Shown in pieces: positions 1-7,337 of a stretch of 46,711 bases of DNA. Within the stretch, counting starts at the first letter, position 1, and the number at the start of each line of letters is the position of its first letter. This DNA is from Oligoflexales bacterium (GTDB taxonomy: Bacteria; Bdellovibrionota_B; Oligoflexia; Oligoflexales; Bog-1112): positions 1 to 46,711 of the forward strand of contig JABSRF010000006.1 of the NCBI GenBank assembly GCA_013215275.1. The letters are read 5' to 3'. Below the pieces are notes generated by a model. The model worked only from the letters and a program-made list of their open reading frames with translations. It ran no database searches and was not told where the DNA came from. Position numbers and translations under genes: made by a program.

Positions 1-106
1 TTAATTGTCTGCAGATGTTTCGAAGATAGTTCGTCCATTTCAGCCTTCATAGAGTGCGCAATCACAGGCCAGAACTGTACTAAAATTAACCATCAATGGG
101 TAGGAC

Positions 107-806
107 ATTTATTTGGAGTTACCTTATGTTCCAAACAAACGAGAATCCTTCAATCAGGGGCATGGTTCAAATATAGGCTTTAGCTATGACAAAGCAAACG
201 ATACCTATACATGCGAGCAGGGCCATGTTTTGACTCCATATAAAAAGCCAGTTGGCAACACCTATGTTTACAGAATGCTAGGATGTCACTGTAAGAACTG
301 TCCCATAAAGGAAAAATGTCTATCTGGAAAGTGGCAACTCGAAAACCAAATGAAGAAGATTAATCGCAACAAATACGAGGAATACATCAATAAAGCTAAA
401 GAGCACTCCAAGACATCTGAGTTCAAGGCACATGTTCACGAACGATTCTGGAAAATGGAAGGCTTATTCGCTGAAGGTAAAGAGAACCATTGTCTAAAAA
501 GGGCCAAATATAGGGGCATTGATAAAGTTCAAATTCAGGTGAAGATGTCTTCGATTGTTCAAAATATGAAGCGTATTCTGAAACATACCGAAGATAGACT
601 AAAAGGGCCAAAGGCTTCAGAAATGGCAGCAGGCCAGAGGCCTTCTCAGGCCTTTCTGAGGTCGATAGGTTCAATTTTGGCCGATTTATGCTCAGTTATC
701 GCGATATCGGTGGCAAGAATGGATAATCTAAAAAAAATTTTCAATGGCCTCAGATTCTCGGCCAGATTTTACTAAATTCCAAAATTAACGACTTTTTCAA
801 CAGCCC
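107..806 (+). mobile_element. Remnant of an IS1182-like insertion sequence (right part only)
   Basis: The stretch consists of the C-terminal half of a transposase followed by an AT-rich end reading GACTTTTTCAACAGCC, which resembles the terminal repeats of IS1182/IS5-type elements. The left part of the element is not present. A stop codon lies at 101-103 in the transposase frame, and nothing upstream in any frame reads like the missing catalytic part. The right boundary is placed at about 806 because an unrelated protein reading frame becomes coherent immediately after it. The left junction is uncertain within about 10-20 bases. Confidence 0.7.
113..775 (+). pseudogene. IS1182-family transposase, C-terminal fragment
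   Basis: About 220 residues match the C-terminal part of IS1182-type DDE transposases. The fragment opens with a PYVPNK segment that normally follows the central catalytic region. It continues with a Cys-rich stretch (CHCKNCPIKEKC) and then the typical tail with HERFWKMEGLFAEGKENH and KYRGIDKVQIQ. The N-terminal half, with the first catalytic Asp residues, is missing, so it cannot be functional. The nominal TTG start at 113 has no ribosome site and only marks the first available codon after an upstream stop. The extreme C-terminus, past the KRILKH segment, looks less conserved. Confidence 0.75.
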
Positions 807-1271
807 GATATAAAAATTGCTTATGATGGAACCTATCTTTATCATAGTGGAAGTTTAGACGAAGCAAGTAAGCTCCATGTGAAGCAGCCATTCGAGATCT
901 TGGAAAACTTCTACAGCGAGCGTCTAGCGATTCCACTTCCGAAGCTAAGGCAAAACATTGGTCTGGCTTTCCATACTCGAACCCAAGGATTTGATAACCA
1001 GTCTGTTGATTTGTTTGAGCATTTTCTAAGTTTCGGTAAAAACATGGACTTTAGGATTGGAAATGAGGCTCACACGATTCACTTGCTACAATTAGAGCCA
1101 GAATCAATCAATCTGATCACTCAAACTGAGCTGATCCTATCGGTTCCGGATTTTAAGGGGGATGACCGTATTGAAATAGGAAAATTTTTGGTGTTAAGGT
1201 ATATGAACTTTGATATGCTTGAAGGCCTTTGTGGAAAGCAGCTTGTGACCATCGAAAAGGTTGAAGATTAA
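807..1271 (+). pseudogene. 3' remnant of a protein gene disrupted by the IS remnant
   Basis: The track ORF starts at a GTG at 879, but the same frame is open back to the IS edge and reads like natural protein (DIKIAYDGTYLYHSGSLDEA). The coding sequence therefore very likely extended further upstream and was cut by the insertion. The remaining part is about 154 residues, with no recognised domain, signal peptide or membrane segment. The tail (KFLVLRYMNFDMLEGLCGKQLVTIEKVED) looks like an intact C-terminus. There is no ribosome site at 879. I do not recognise the family. It could be expressed only from a fortuitous start and is best treated as a gene fragment. Confidence 0.6.
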
Positions 1272-1303
1272 GGGGCTTTCGTAAGTACGCTGGACTATGT
1301 ATA

Positions 1304-1419
1304 GCCAAACAAATCAGGTTTGCAGAAAAGTCACTCGACTGAAATGGAGAGATCTTAATAATTCCAGGAGATTTCTCGACAAGGCTCGAAATGACATATG
1401 CAAACCTGATTTGTTTGGC
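1304..1419. repeat. Perfect 21-bp inverted repeat with nested hairpin
   Basis: The 21 bases at 1304-1324 (beginning GCCAAACAAATCAGG) are exactly reverse-complementary to those at 1399-1419, with 74 bases between. Inside the loop, GAGAGATCT and AGATTTCTC can form a second stem with one G-U pair. The structure fills the gap between the disrupted gene and the phosphatase gene. No T-run follows, so it is not a standard terminator. It may be a small palindromic repeat unit, a MITE-like relic, or a structured transcript. Only one copy was found in this window. Confidence 0.75.
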
Positions 1420-1461
1420 CATCTTAATGAAGAATAATAAGCAAACGATAAAATCCATTAT

Positions 1462-2070
1462 ATGAGCACTTTAATCTATTACCTCAGACACGCCCAAAGC
1501 AAACCGGATCCAAGCGTTGATACATCCAATTGGCCCTTGAGTGAGTTAGGTTACCAGCAAGCAGAAAAGCTTGCTGATGTTTTATCCATAAGCAAGTTTG
1601 CAAAAATATACTCCAGCCCTTACCGTCGTTGCCTTGAGACGATTGCCCCATATTGTAAAAAGCACTCTCTTACGTATCAGAGTGTGGATGAGCTTAAGGA
1701 AAGGAAGCTCGTTGCCTCTTACAATAGGAAAAACTATCAAGAGGTTCATCGAAAATCATGGATATACTTTAGCTTTGCATTGCCTGGCTGCGAATCTTCA
1801 AAGGATGCTCAAAAGAGAATCATGACAAGCTTGAAGGATATTGCCCGAGAGCATCCAGGGGAAAAAGTTCTTATTTCAGGTCATGGGCAACTTCTTGCGC
1901 TGCTACTCAAGCATATCAACCCAAACTTTGGATTTAGTGATCAACGGCGTCTGTTTAACCCTGATATGAAAGTATTCAAAGTATCTGCAGATCAGATCAC
2001 TGAGAGCCAGGCCCCTTGCGCTTTGCAGTCGGCGGTTAAAGAGATCGCTGTTCCAGCAGTGAAGTTTTAG
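1462..2070 (+). CDS. Histidine phosphatase superfamily protein (phosphoglycerate mutase-like)
   Basis: The 202-residue protein carries the RHAQ catalytic signature at residues 9-12, with His10 the expected phospho-acceptor. An SSPYRR segment around residue 50 and a second catalytic motif SGHGQ near residue 140 complete the active site of the branch 1 histidine phosphatases. These cytoplasmic enzymes dephosphorylate sugars, nucleotides or proteins; RHAQ in place of RHG also occurs in SixA-like members. The substrate cannot be told from sequence. The ATG at 1462 is the first start after the inverted repeat and lacks a clear ribosome site. It appears monocistronic. Confidence 0.85.
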   Translation: MSTLIYYLRHAQSKPDPSVDTSNWPLSELGYQQAEKLADVLSISKFAKIYSSPYRRCLETIAPYCKKHSLTYQSVDELKERKLVASYNRKNYQEVHRKSWIYFSFALPGCESSKDAQKRIMTSLKDIAREHPGEKVLISGHGQLLALLLKHINPNFGFSDQRRLFNPDMKVFKVSADQITESQAPCALQSAVKEIAVPAVKF

Positions 2071-2211
2071 TTTCACAAACTTAACTGAAAGGTTAAAACA
2101 TGCAGTAGTTCGCATGGCTACTTGGCCAGTTGTTTTTTCATGAACTTCACTGCAGCCCCAAATGTGGTATCAAGCGATGGTGGGTGAACAGTTTTAAAGG
2201 GAGATCAGTCT

Positions 2212-3417
2212 ATGGCCCCTTGGACGATGATTGTTGCAACCTTTTTTGCGCAAAGTGTAATGATGAGTTTGCCTCAAGGTAGCTTTTCTTCGGCTTTTAC
2301 ACCAAGTTTCCCATTGAAAGCCCATTTTAAAAAATCTGTTAGTGGCCCCTTAGGAACCATTAATTCCTTGCAAGCAACGCCGCATCATAGTGTTAGCTAC
2401 AACTCTTATCCATTCGACGACCCATCCTCGGTTTTACCACGTCACCCATCAAGCTATGATGAGCTTTATCCCGTTCCTAGTGTTAAGTGCGCCTTGGGTC
2501 ACAATCGATCCTATCAAAGCCCAGCATACGCCTATGGAAAACAGTTTTTGATGGCAGCTGGAGTGTCTGAAGGTGCATACACCGATGAGCAAACCATCAT
2601 TGCTTTCATGGGAACTCGCTATTTTAGCTTCAAAGAAGAGGTTCACTTTGTATTGGAGAATTCATCTCATAAGGCTCCTAAGATAAAGAAGCAGCTAAAA
2701 GGGATGGCCTCTAGGTTTGCAGGCAAAACACCAGCCAAAGAGCAAGTGGAGGTTGTGAAAGAGTATGCGAGTTCAGTGAACTTTTTACGCAAAATGAATA
2801 GTTTGGATGAAGATCAGCGAATCCAAATCCTATTTGGATTGACTTATAAGCTAGTGGTAGATAGCGTCGATCAAGGAGATGCCTACATCAATGTAAAAAA
2901 ATTAAAAGTTTGGATGGCCTTTGCGATGCCTCTATTAGCAAGAACAGACCCAAATATAAAACTACTTAAAATAAGGCTTGGAGACTTTCACCAAAACCCA
3001 GATTGGATCAGTGAGCTTCATCTAAATAGCTTTGCAAAGCATAGTGCCCGGCGAATCTATCGGCACCGAAAATCTCAGACCGTGATCGCAGAAACCCTTG
3101 ATGAGCAAGGTCAGGTCACTGAAACTGAGATGATTGAGAAGCTTCCTAGCGGGGCTTTTAATTTCGTTTCTTATGATGCAAAAACTGAGTTGAGTCCATT
3201 TGGAATGATTCGAAACCATCGCGGTCAAGCTGCTATCAGGCCTACTCCTGACGTTTGTTACGGTTGTCACTATAACTTAAAAACGCGAGAGTTTAACGTG
3301 GTGAGGCCAAGTTTTGCTGACCTTAATCTGAGGGACGCAGACTTTGAAAATGAAGAGCTTTTGCAGCATCGTCGTTCTTTTGCCAAACCTGGTGAGAGGA
3401 TGGTAATACATCAGTAA
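2212..3417 (+). CDS. Secreted protein with one c-type haem motif, function unknown
   Basis: The 401-residue product begins with a hydrophobic segment (MIVATFFAQSVMMSLPQG) compatible with a signal peptide, and a GGGAG ribosome site lies about nine bases before ATG. Near residue 350 it has a single CYGCH, the CxxCH haem c attachment motif, so it is probably a periplasmic monohaem protein. The preceding region (LSPFGMIRNHRGQAAIRPTPD) is like that before haem sites in some P460-like and cytochrome-like secreted proteins, but I cannot assign a family. The central 200 residues look globular and helical. Neighbouring genes give no functional hint. Confidence 0.7.
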   Translation: MAPWTMIVATFFAQSVMMSLPQGSFSSAFTPSFPLKAHFKKSVSGPLGTINSLQATPHHSVSYNSYPFDDPSSVLPRHPSSYDELYPVPSVKCALGHNRSYQSPAYAYGKQFLMAAGVSEGAYTDEQTIIAFMGTRYFSFKEEVHFVLENSSHKAPKIKKQLKGMASRFAGKTPAKEQVEVVKEYASSVNFLRKMNSLDEDQRIQILFGLTYKLVVDSVDQGDAYINVKKLKVWMAFAMPLLARTDPNIKLLKIRLGDFHQNPDWISELHLNSFAKHSARRIYRHRKSQTVIAETLDEQGQVTETEMIEKLPSGAFNFVSYDAKTELSPFGMIRNHRGQAAIRPTPDVCYGCHYNLKTREFNVVRPSFADLNLRDADFENEELLQHRRSFAKPGERMVIHQ

Positions 3418-3575
3418 GATTAGGCCCTGAAAAATTCAAACCCCATTATTTAAAGCTTTCCGATCTGATTCCGATGTGAAGGTGTCCCATTCCGCCCTGT
3501 TGGCCAAAAATTTTGGTAAGCTTTTTTCACAGTTGTCGGTATGGTTTTATTGAAAATCTGAATCGGAGAATTAAA

Positions 3576-4835
3576 TTGACTACCTTACCACTTCCGGTTA
3601 ATGAAGAGCAGCGACTTAGGTCATTATATGATCTATTTATCCTTGATACGGATATTGAAACGGAATACCAGCATTTAGTGGAGCTGACAGCTAATATCTT
3701 GGAAACCCCTATTTGCCTGATCAGCTTGATCGATCAGAACCGGCAGTGGTGTAAAGCGAAGCTAGGCGTAGAGATTGAGGAAACGCCCAGGGAGATATCC
3801 TTTTGCACTCATACTATTCTAAAAAATGAGCCAATGATAATTAATGACCTAAACAAAGACAATCGCTTTGCTCAAAACCCGTTCGTGGTCAATGAGCCTA
3901 ATGTAAAATTTTATGCAGGAGTCCCAATCAAATATGAGAAAGACCTAAATTTAGGGACTCTTTGTGTGCTTGATGTTAAAGAAAGGCAACCCTCAGAGCG
4001 TCAGATAGATGGACTTAAAATATTAGCTGAAGCGGTCTCTTCAAACCTTAAGCTTAGATTCGAGCATTTTCAAAATCTTAAAAAAGAAGAAGAGCTTCAG
4101 TTCAATTTTTCAAGGGTCCAAGAGCTATTGCAAGAGAATCGCGATTTGACCTCAATGTTGATTCATGATTTTAAAAATCCACTCTCAGTGATTACCAGCG
4201 CATGTAACATGATCATAGACAAGAACAAAAAGCCTGAAAAATATATTGAAAAAATCTCTAGTTCAGCAGGCAGAATTGGCCAAATGATAGAAAGTTTTTT
4301 GGATACAGAGGATGATGAGCTTCTATCTGATCAACTTAATTTGGTACGTGTCAGCGTCAAGCGTTTCTTGGAAAAGCTAAGACAAAGCTTAAATAGTGAA
4401 GAAAGCCTGCCTATCGAGCTTGGGAAGATTCAATTAGAAGACGTCGTTTTAGATGAAGGCTTGATTAGTAGGGTTTTGGAAAACTTGATTTCTAATGCTA
4501 ATAAATACGCATCGGATAGTGAGAAAATTTACATAGAATGCCTAGATGAGCCACAAAAAAACAGCGTTGTTTTTAATGTTAAGGATCAAGGCCCAGGTAT
4601 TCCCAATAATTTGAAGCAAAAAGTCTTTAAAAAGAATTTCAAATCAGGGGTGGCACAAAAGCCCCAGACTAGCAGCCAAGGTTTAGGGCTTGCATTTTGT
4701 CAGAAAGTTGTTGAAGCCCACAAGGGACTCATTTGGATTGAGGATCATTACCCAAAGGGGTCAAGCCTGTGCTTTCGAATTCAGAAAGACTTAGATTTAT
4801 CAGAAAAAGAAGTGCTTTCAGAAAAAGCCGGGTGA
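3576..4835 (+). CDS. GAF-domain sensor histidine kinase
   Basis: The track ORF begins at a TTG at 3513. I prefer the in-frame TTG at 3576, which has a GGAGA about six bases upstream and gives the usual N-terminus (LPLPVNEEQRLRSLYDLFILDT). Residues about 15-165 form a GAF domain of the kind seen in cytosolic sensor kinases. A HisKA box HDFKNP sits near residue 196, followed by HATPase motifs ENLISNANKYA, DQGPGIP and GLGLAFC. There are no membrane segments, so it is a soluble kinase. The phosphorylation partner may be the CheY-like receiver 100 bases downstream on the same strand. Confidence 0.9.
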   Translation: MTTLPLPVNEEQRLRSLYDLFILDTDIETEYQHLVELTANILETPICLISLIDQNRQWCKAKLGVEIEETPREISFCTHTILKNEPMIINDLNKDNRFAQNPFVVNEPNVKFYAGVPIKYEKDLNLGTLCVLDVKERQPSERQIDGLKILAEAVSSNLKLRFEHFQNLKKEEELQFNFSRVQELLQENRDLTSMLIHDFKNPLSVITSACNMIIDKNKKPEKYIEKISSSAGRIGQMIESFLDTEDDELLSDQLNLVRVSVKRFLEKLRQSLNSEESLPIELGKIQLEDVVLDEGLISRVLENLISNANKYASDSEKIYIECLDEPQKNSVVFNVKDQGPGIPNNLKQKVFKKNFKSGVAQKPQTSSQGLGLAFCQKVVEAHKGLIWIEDHYPKGSSLCFRIQKDLDLSEKEVLSEKAG

Positions 4836-4845
4836 GCATCATAGC

Positions 4846-4880
4846 CTGATCGTCCCCCAGATCACATTTTTTTGTATTCA
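4846..4880 (+). terminator. Weak hairpin with T-run after the histidine kinase gene
   Basis: TGATC and GATCA flank a C-rich loop and are followed by a run of seven T. The stem is only five base pairs, so this may be a weak intrinsic terminator or attenuator between the kinase and the receiver gene. Confidence 0.3.
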
Positions 4881-4936
4881 TTTGAGTCCTTTTTAAGCAT
4901 AATATTGAGACATTTCATTCATCAAAGGTCAATGCT

Positions 4937-5317
4937 ATGCCAAAGATACTCGTGGTTGATGACTCTGCCCCTATGCGTGCTAGTATGCGTACTATGCTGG
5001 AAGCAATAGGGCATGAAGTGGTGGAAGCTAGCGATGGGAGTGAGGGCCTAAAAAGACTTCAAGAAAATACTGACTGTAAATTGGCATTTGTAGATGTGAA
5101 TATGCCAGTCATGGATGGCTTGACGATGATTCAAACGGTCATTGTTAATGAGTATGCATACTATCCTGACATCCCCTTTGTTGTCTTGACGACCGAAGAC
5201 AATCCAAGTGCCATTAGCATGGCAAAGGTGGCAGGTGTTAAAGGGTGGTGTATTAAGCCCGTGAAGCAAGATGTGGTTGAAAAACTCATTTCACATATCC
5301 TGCCTAAAGAAGGCTAA
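4937..5317 (+). CDS. CheY-like single-domain response regulator
   Basis: This 126-residue receiver domain stands alone with no output domain. It has the acidic pair Asp8-Asp9 (VVDDSAPMR), the phospho-acceptor Asp53 in FVDVNMP, a conserved Thr in VLTTED and the Lys of the KPV loop. It belongs to the CheY/PilG type that signals by protein interaction at a flagellar or pilus motor. It follows the GAF histidine kinase and lies about 2 kb beyond the end of the che operon on the opposite strand. It could serve either the neighbouring kinase or CheA. Confidence 0.88.
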   Translation: MPKILVVDDSAPMRASMRTMLEAIGHEVVEASDGSEGLKRLQENTDCKLAFVDVNMPVMDGLTMIQTVIVNEYAYYPDIPFVVLTTEDNPSAISMAKVAGVKGWCIKPVKQDVVEKLISHILPKEG

Positions 5318-5346
5318 AGCTTCAGCCCTCTAAGTCCTGGTGAAAG

Positions 5347-5886
5347 TCAGTCTTCGTGTTGCCATTCGCCCTGCCAGTTTTCAATCGGTTTATGAATCTG
5401 AAAAACTTTTTGATTAACAAAGTCTGCGACGGCAAGGGCACGAGCATTGAGCTGAGGGGGCTTATGCTGGGCTAGGGTTTTTGTGGATCCAACAGGTTGA
5501 AAATAAGGGTCGAAACCGAAGCCCCCTTCTCCCTGAGGGCTTACAATAGACCCTTCGATTTGTCCTTGATACAGGTACACCTTCCCACCCTTTTTGTGCC
5601 CAAGGAGGACGGTCCAGGTTGCCTTTTTACCCAAGTGATTTTGCAAGTCCTTTAAGAGCCAGCGAATGTTGATACCCACCTCGGCACCTTCAACCTCTAG
5701 GCTTGTGTCGTCCACGAGGCATAGATCCTGCAGGCAACTTGCTTTATGGGCCATGACACTGATCGGGTCTGCAGCAATCTCTGCGAGGTCGTGATTGCTA
5801 GCTTGTAAGCTGATGCCAAATTGAGCAAAGAGTTGTTGAAACTCTGCTAACTTGCCTTTATTACTGGTGTTTAAAAAAACGTCCAT
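5347..5886 (-). CDS. rdgB: RdgB/HAM1-family non-canonical purine NTP pyrophosphatase
   Basis: The 179-residue protein has the family's N-terminal substrate loop (FLNTSNKGKLAEF), the central VDDTSLEVEG motif with its catalytic and metal acidic residues, and the GFGFDPYF signature. The family hydrolyses ITP, dITP and XTP to monophosphates and keeps deaminated purines out of DNA. It is slightly shorter and more divergent than E. coli RdgB (the last motif reads KTLAQHKPPQLNARA), so its substrate range could differ. The start follows the hmgA stop by nine bases with an AAAAGGAA ribosome site, so the two are probably co-transcribed. Confidence 0.85.
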   Translation of the reverse strand: MDVFLNTSNKGKLAEFQQLFAQFGISLQASNHDLAEIAADPISVMAHKASCLQDLCLVDDTSLEVEGAEVGINIRWLLKDLQNHLGKKATWTVLLGHKKGGKVYLYQGQIEGSIVSPQGEGGFGFDPYFQPVGSTKTLAQHKPPQLNARALAVADFVNQKVFQIHKPIENWQGEWQHED

Positions 5887-5895
5887 AGTTCCTTT

Positions 5896-7191
5896 TTAAT
5901 GCTTAAAATTATGAGGAAGCCCTGACCAACACTCTTGGTAGTTCTTCTGCAGTAAATGGGTATCAAGAGCAAATTTCGTTGGCTGCCAAACAAGCTTACT
6001 TTCGAACATAAATGCCAAGGTGTCTTTATAGTGCTCTGGCTTTAAATTTGCTTCGGTGGCATGGGCAAAGGCCTCTTGGTCTGGACCATGAGGAGCCATA
6101 CAGTTGTGGAGGGAGCCTCCACCTGGAACGAATCCTCCTGGCTTAGCATCATAAGCTCCGTAAATTAAGCCCATATACTCACTCATGATATTACGGTGGT
6201 AGTATGGGGGCCTAAAAGTATCTTCTGCAACCATCCAGCGTTCAGGAAAAATCACAAAGTCTATGTTGGCTACCCCTGGGGAGTCAGTCTGTGAAGTTAA
6301 TACTGTAAATATTGACGGGTCTGGGTGGTCAAAGCTGATAGAGCCAATGGTGTTGAATAAGCGCAGATCGTAACGGTAAGGTGCATAGTTGCCATGCCAA
6401 GCAACCACATCGAGGGGGTGATGCTCCTGGTAACTGAGCCACATATGCCCTTGGTAGCGGCAGATGACCTGGAAATCACCGTTTGTATCGTGGTATTCAG
6501 CACTTGGGTACTCAAAGTCACGAGGGTTTGCAAGGCCGTTTGCTCCAATAGGCCCAAGCTCTGGCAACTGGAAAGCTTGGCCATAGTTTTCGAGTAAATA
6601 GCCCCTGGCATGCTTTCCAATAGGGTTAACTTGAATCTTTAGCCCCCTTGGAATGCTCGCAATAAAGCCAGGCTCAAGCTCAAGCCTTCCAAGCTCTGTG
6701 CTAATTGATAGGGCACCATCCTGAGGTACAATAAGCATCTCGGCATCGCAATTATAAAAAAAGCGGTTTTTCATAGGCTTCGTGCATACAAAAAGGTGGA
6801 TCGCTCCTCCAGCAAAAGATTGAGGGCTTCCTATCCCTAACCAACTCACACAACCATCGATAAAATCGAGCTGTTCCTGAGGGATGGGGAGGGGATCCCA
6901 CCGGAGTTGATTGGGAGAGCTTGGTTCGCTGTTTGTAAAAGGAGGCGAAGAAAATAGCTTCATAGGTAGGTGTGAGAACTTACCTTGACTGACAGAAGGC
7001 CGAATACGGTATAACCAGCTTCTGAAGTTTTGGGACCTAGGGCGAGTGAAAGCAGTTCCACTCAATTGTTCAGCATATAGCCCGAGGGGTGGCTTTTGGG
7101 GAGCGTTTTTACCCCTTGGGAGGGCTCCTTCGATGGCCTCTGATTCAAAATAACTTGCAAATCCACTTGCATACTCTGTTCTCGCTGCCAT
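5896..7191 (-). CDS. hmgA: Homogentisate 1,2-dioxygenase
   Basis: The 431-residue protein matches the full length of homogentisate dioxygenases. These iron(II) enzymes open the homogentisate ring to maleylacetoacetate in tyrosine and phenylalanine catabolism. The N-terminus contains the family segments GLYAEQLSGTAFT and SWLYRIRPS. The C-terminal cupin holds the iron ligands in YYHRNIMSEYMG (His and Glu) and MAPHGPD (His). The start is well supported by AGGAGG seven bases before ATG. No other homogentisate-pathway genes (maleylacetoacetate isomerase, fumarylacetoacetase) lie nearby; the only operon partner is the rdgB-like gene. Confidence 0.96.
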   Translation of the reverse strand: MAARTEYASGFASYFESEAIEGALPRGKNAPQKPPLGLYAEQLSGTAFTRPRSQNFRSWLYRIRPSVSQGKFSHLPMKLFSSPPFTNSEPSSPNQLRWDPLPIPQEQLDFIDGCVSWLGIGSPQSFAGGAIHLFVCTKPMKNRFFYNCDAEMLIVPQDGALSISTELGRLELEPGFIASIPRGLKIQVNPIGKHARGYLLENYGQAFQLPELGPIGANGLANPRDFEYPSAEYHDTNGDFQVICRYQGHMWLSYQEHHPLDVVAWHGNYAPYRYDLRLFNTIGSISFDHPDPSIFTVLTSQTDSPGVANIDFVIFPERWMVAEDTFRPPYYHRNIMSEYMGLIYGAYDAKPGGFVPGGGSLHNCMAPHGPDQEAFAHATEANLKPEHYKDTLAFMFESKLVWQPTKFALDTHLLQKNYQECWSGLPHNFKH

Positions 7192-7235
7192 AAGGCCTCC
7201 TTATCTCCCTTGAGCCGCAAAATAGCTTCGTTTAG

Positions 7236-7337
7236 ATGCTAGATATTATTGAACTCCAGGAAAGCAAGCAACGCGAAATTATCACTGGTGCTTTACCGAT
7301 AAGTATGGAGAGGATTGACGATGTATTAACAAATTAG
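7236..7337 (+). CDS. Possible 33-residue small protein
   Basis: An ATG-TAG frame reads MLDIIELQESKQREIITG and continues to MERIDDVLTN. It lies in the gap between hmgA and the cheR-cheB gene, opposite in strand to both, and overlaps the last four bases of the latter. The composition looks protein-like and amphipathic, but there is no convincing ribosome site, so this is only a candidate. Confidence 0.15.
   Translation: MLDIIELQESKQREIITGALPISMERIDDVLTN

Noticed and set aside
1153-1458. 101-residue minus-strand ORF spanning the inverted repeat
   Set aside because: It overlaps the end of the plus-strand gene remnant and its sequence is largely produced by the palindrome; no ribosome site or family resemblance.
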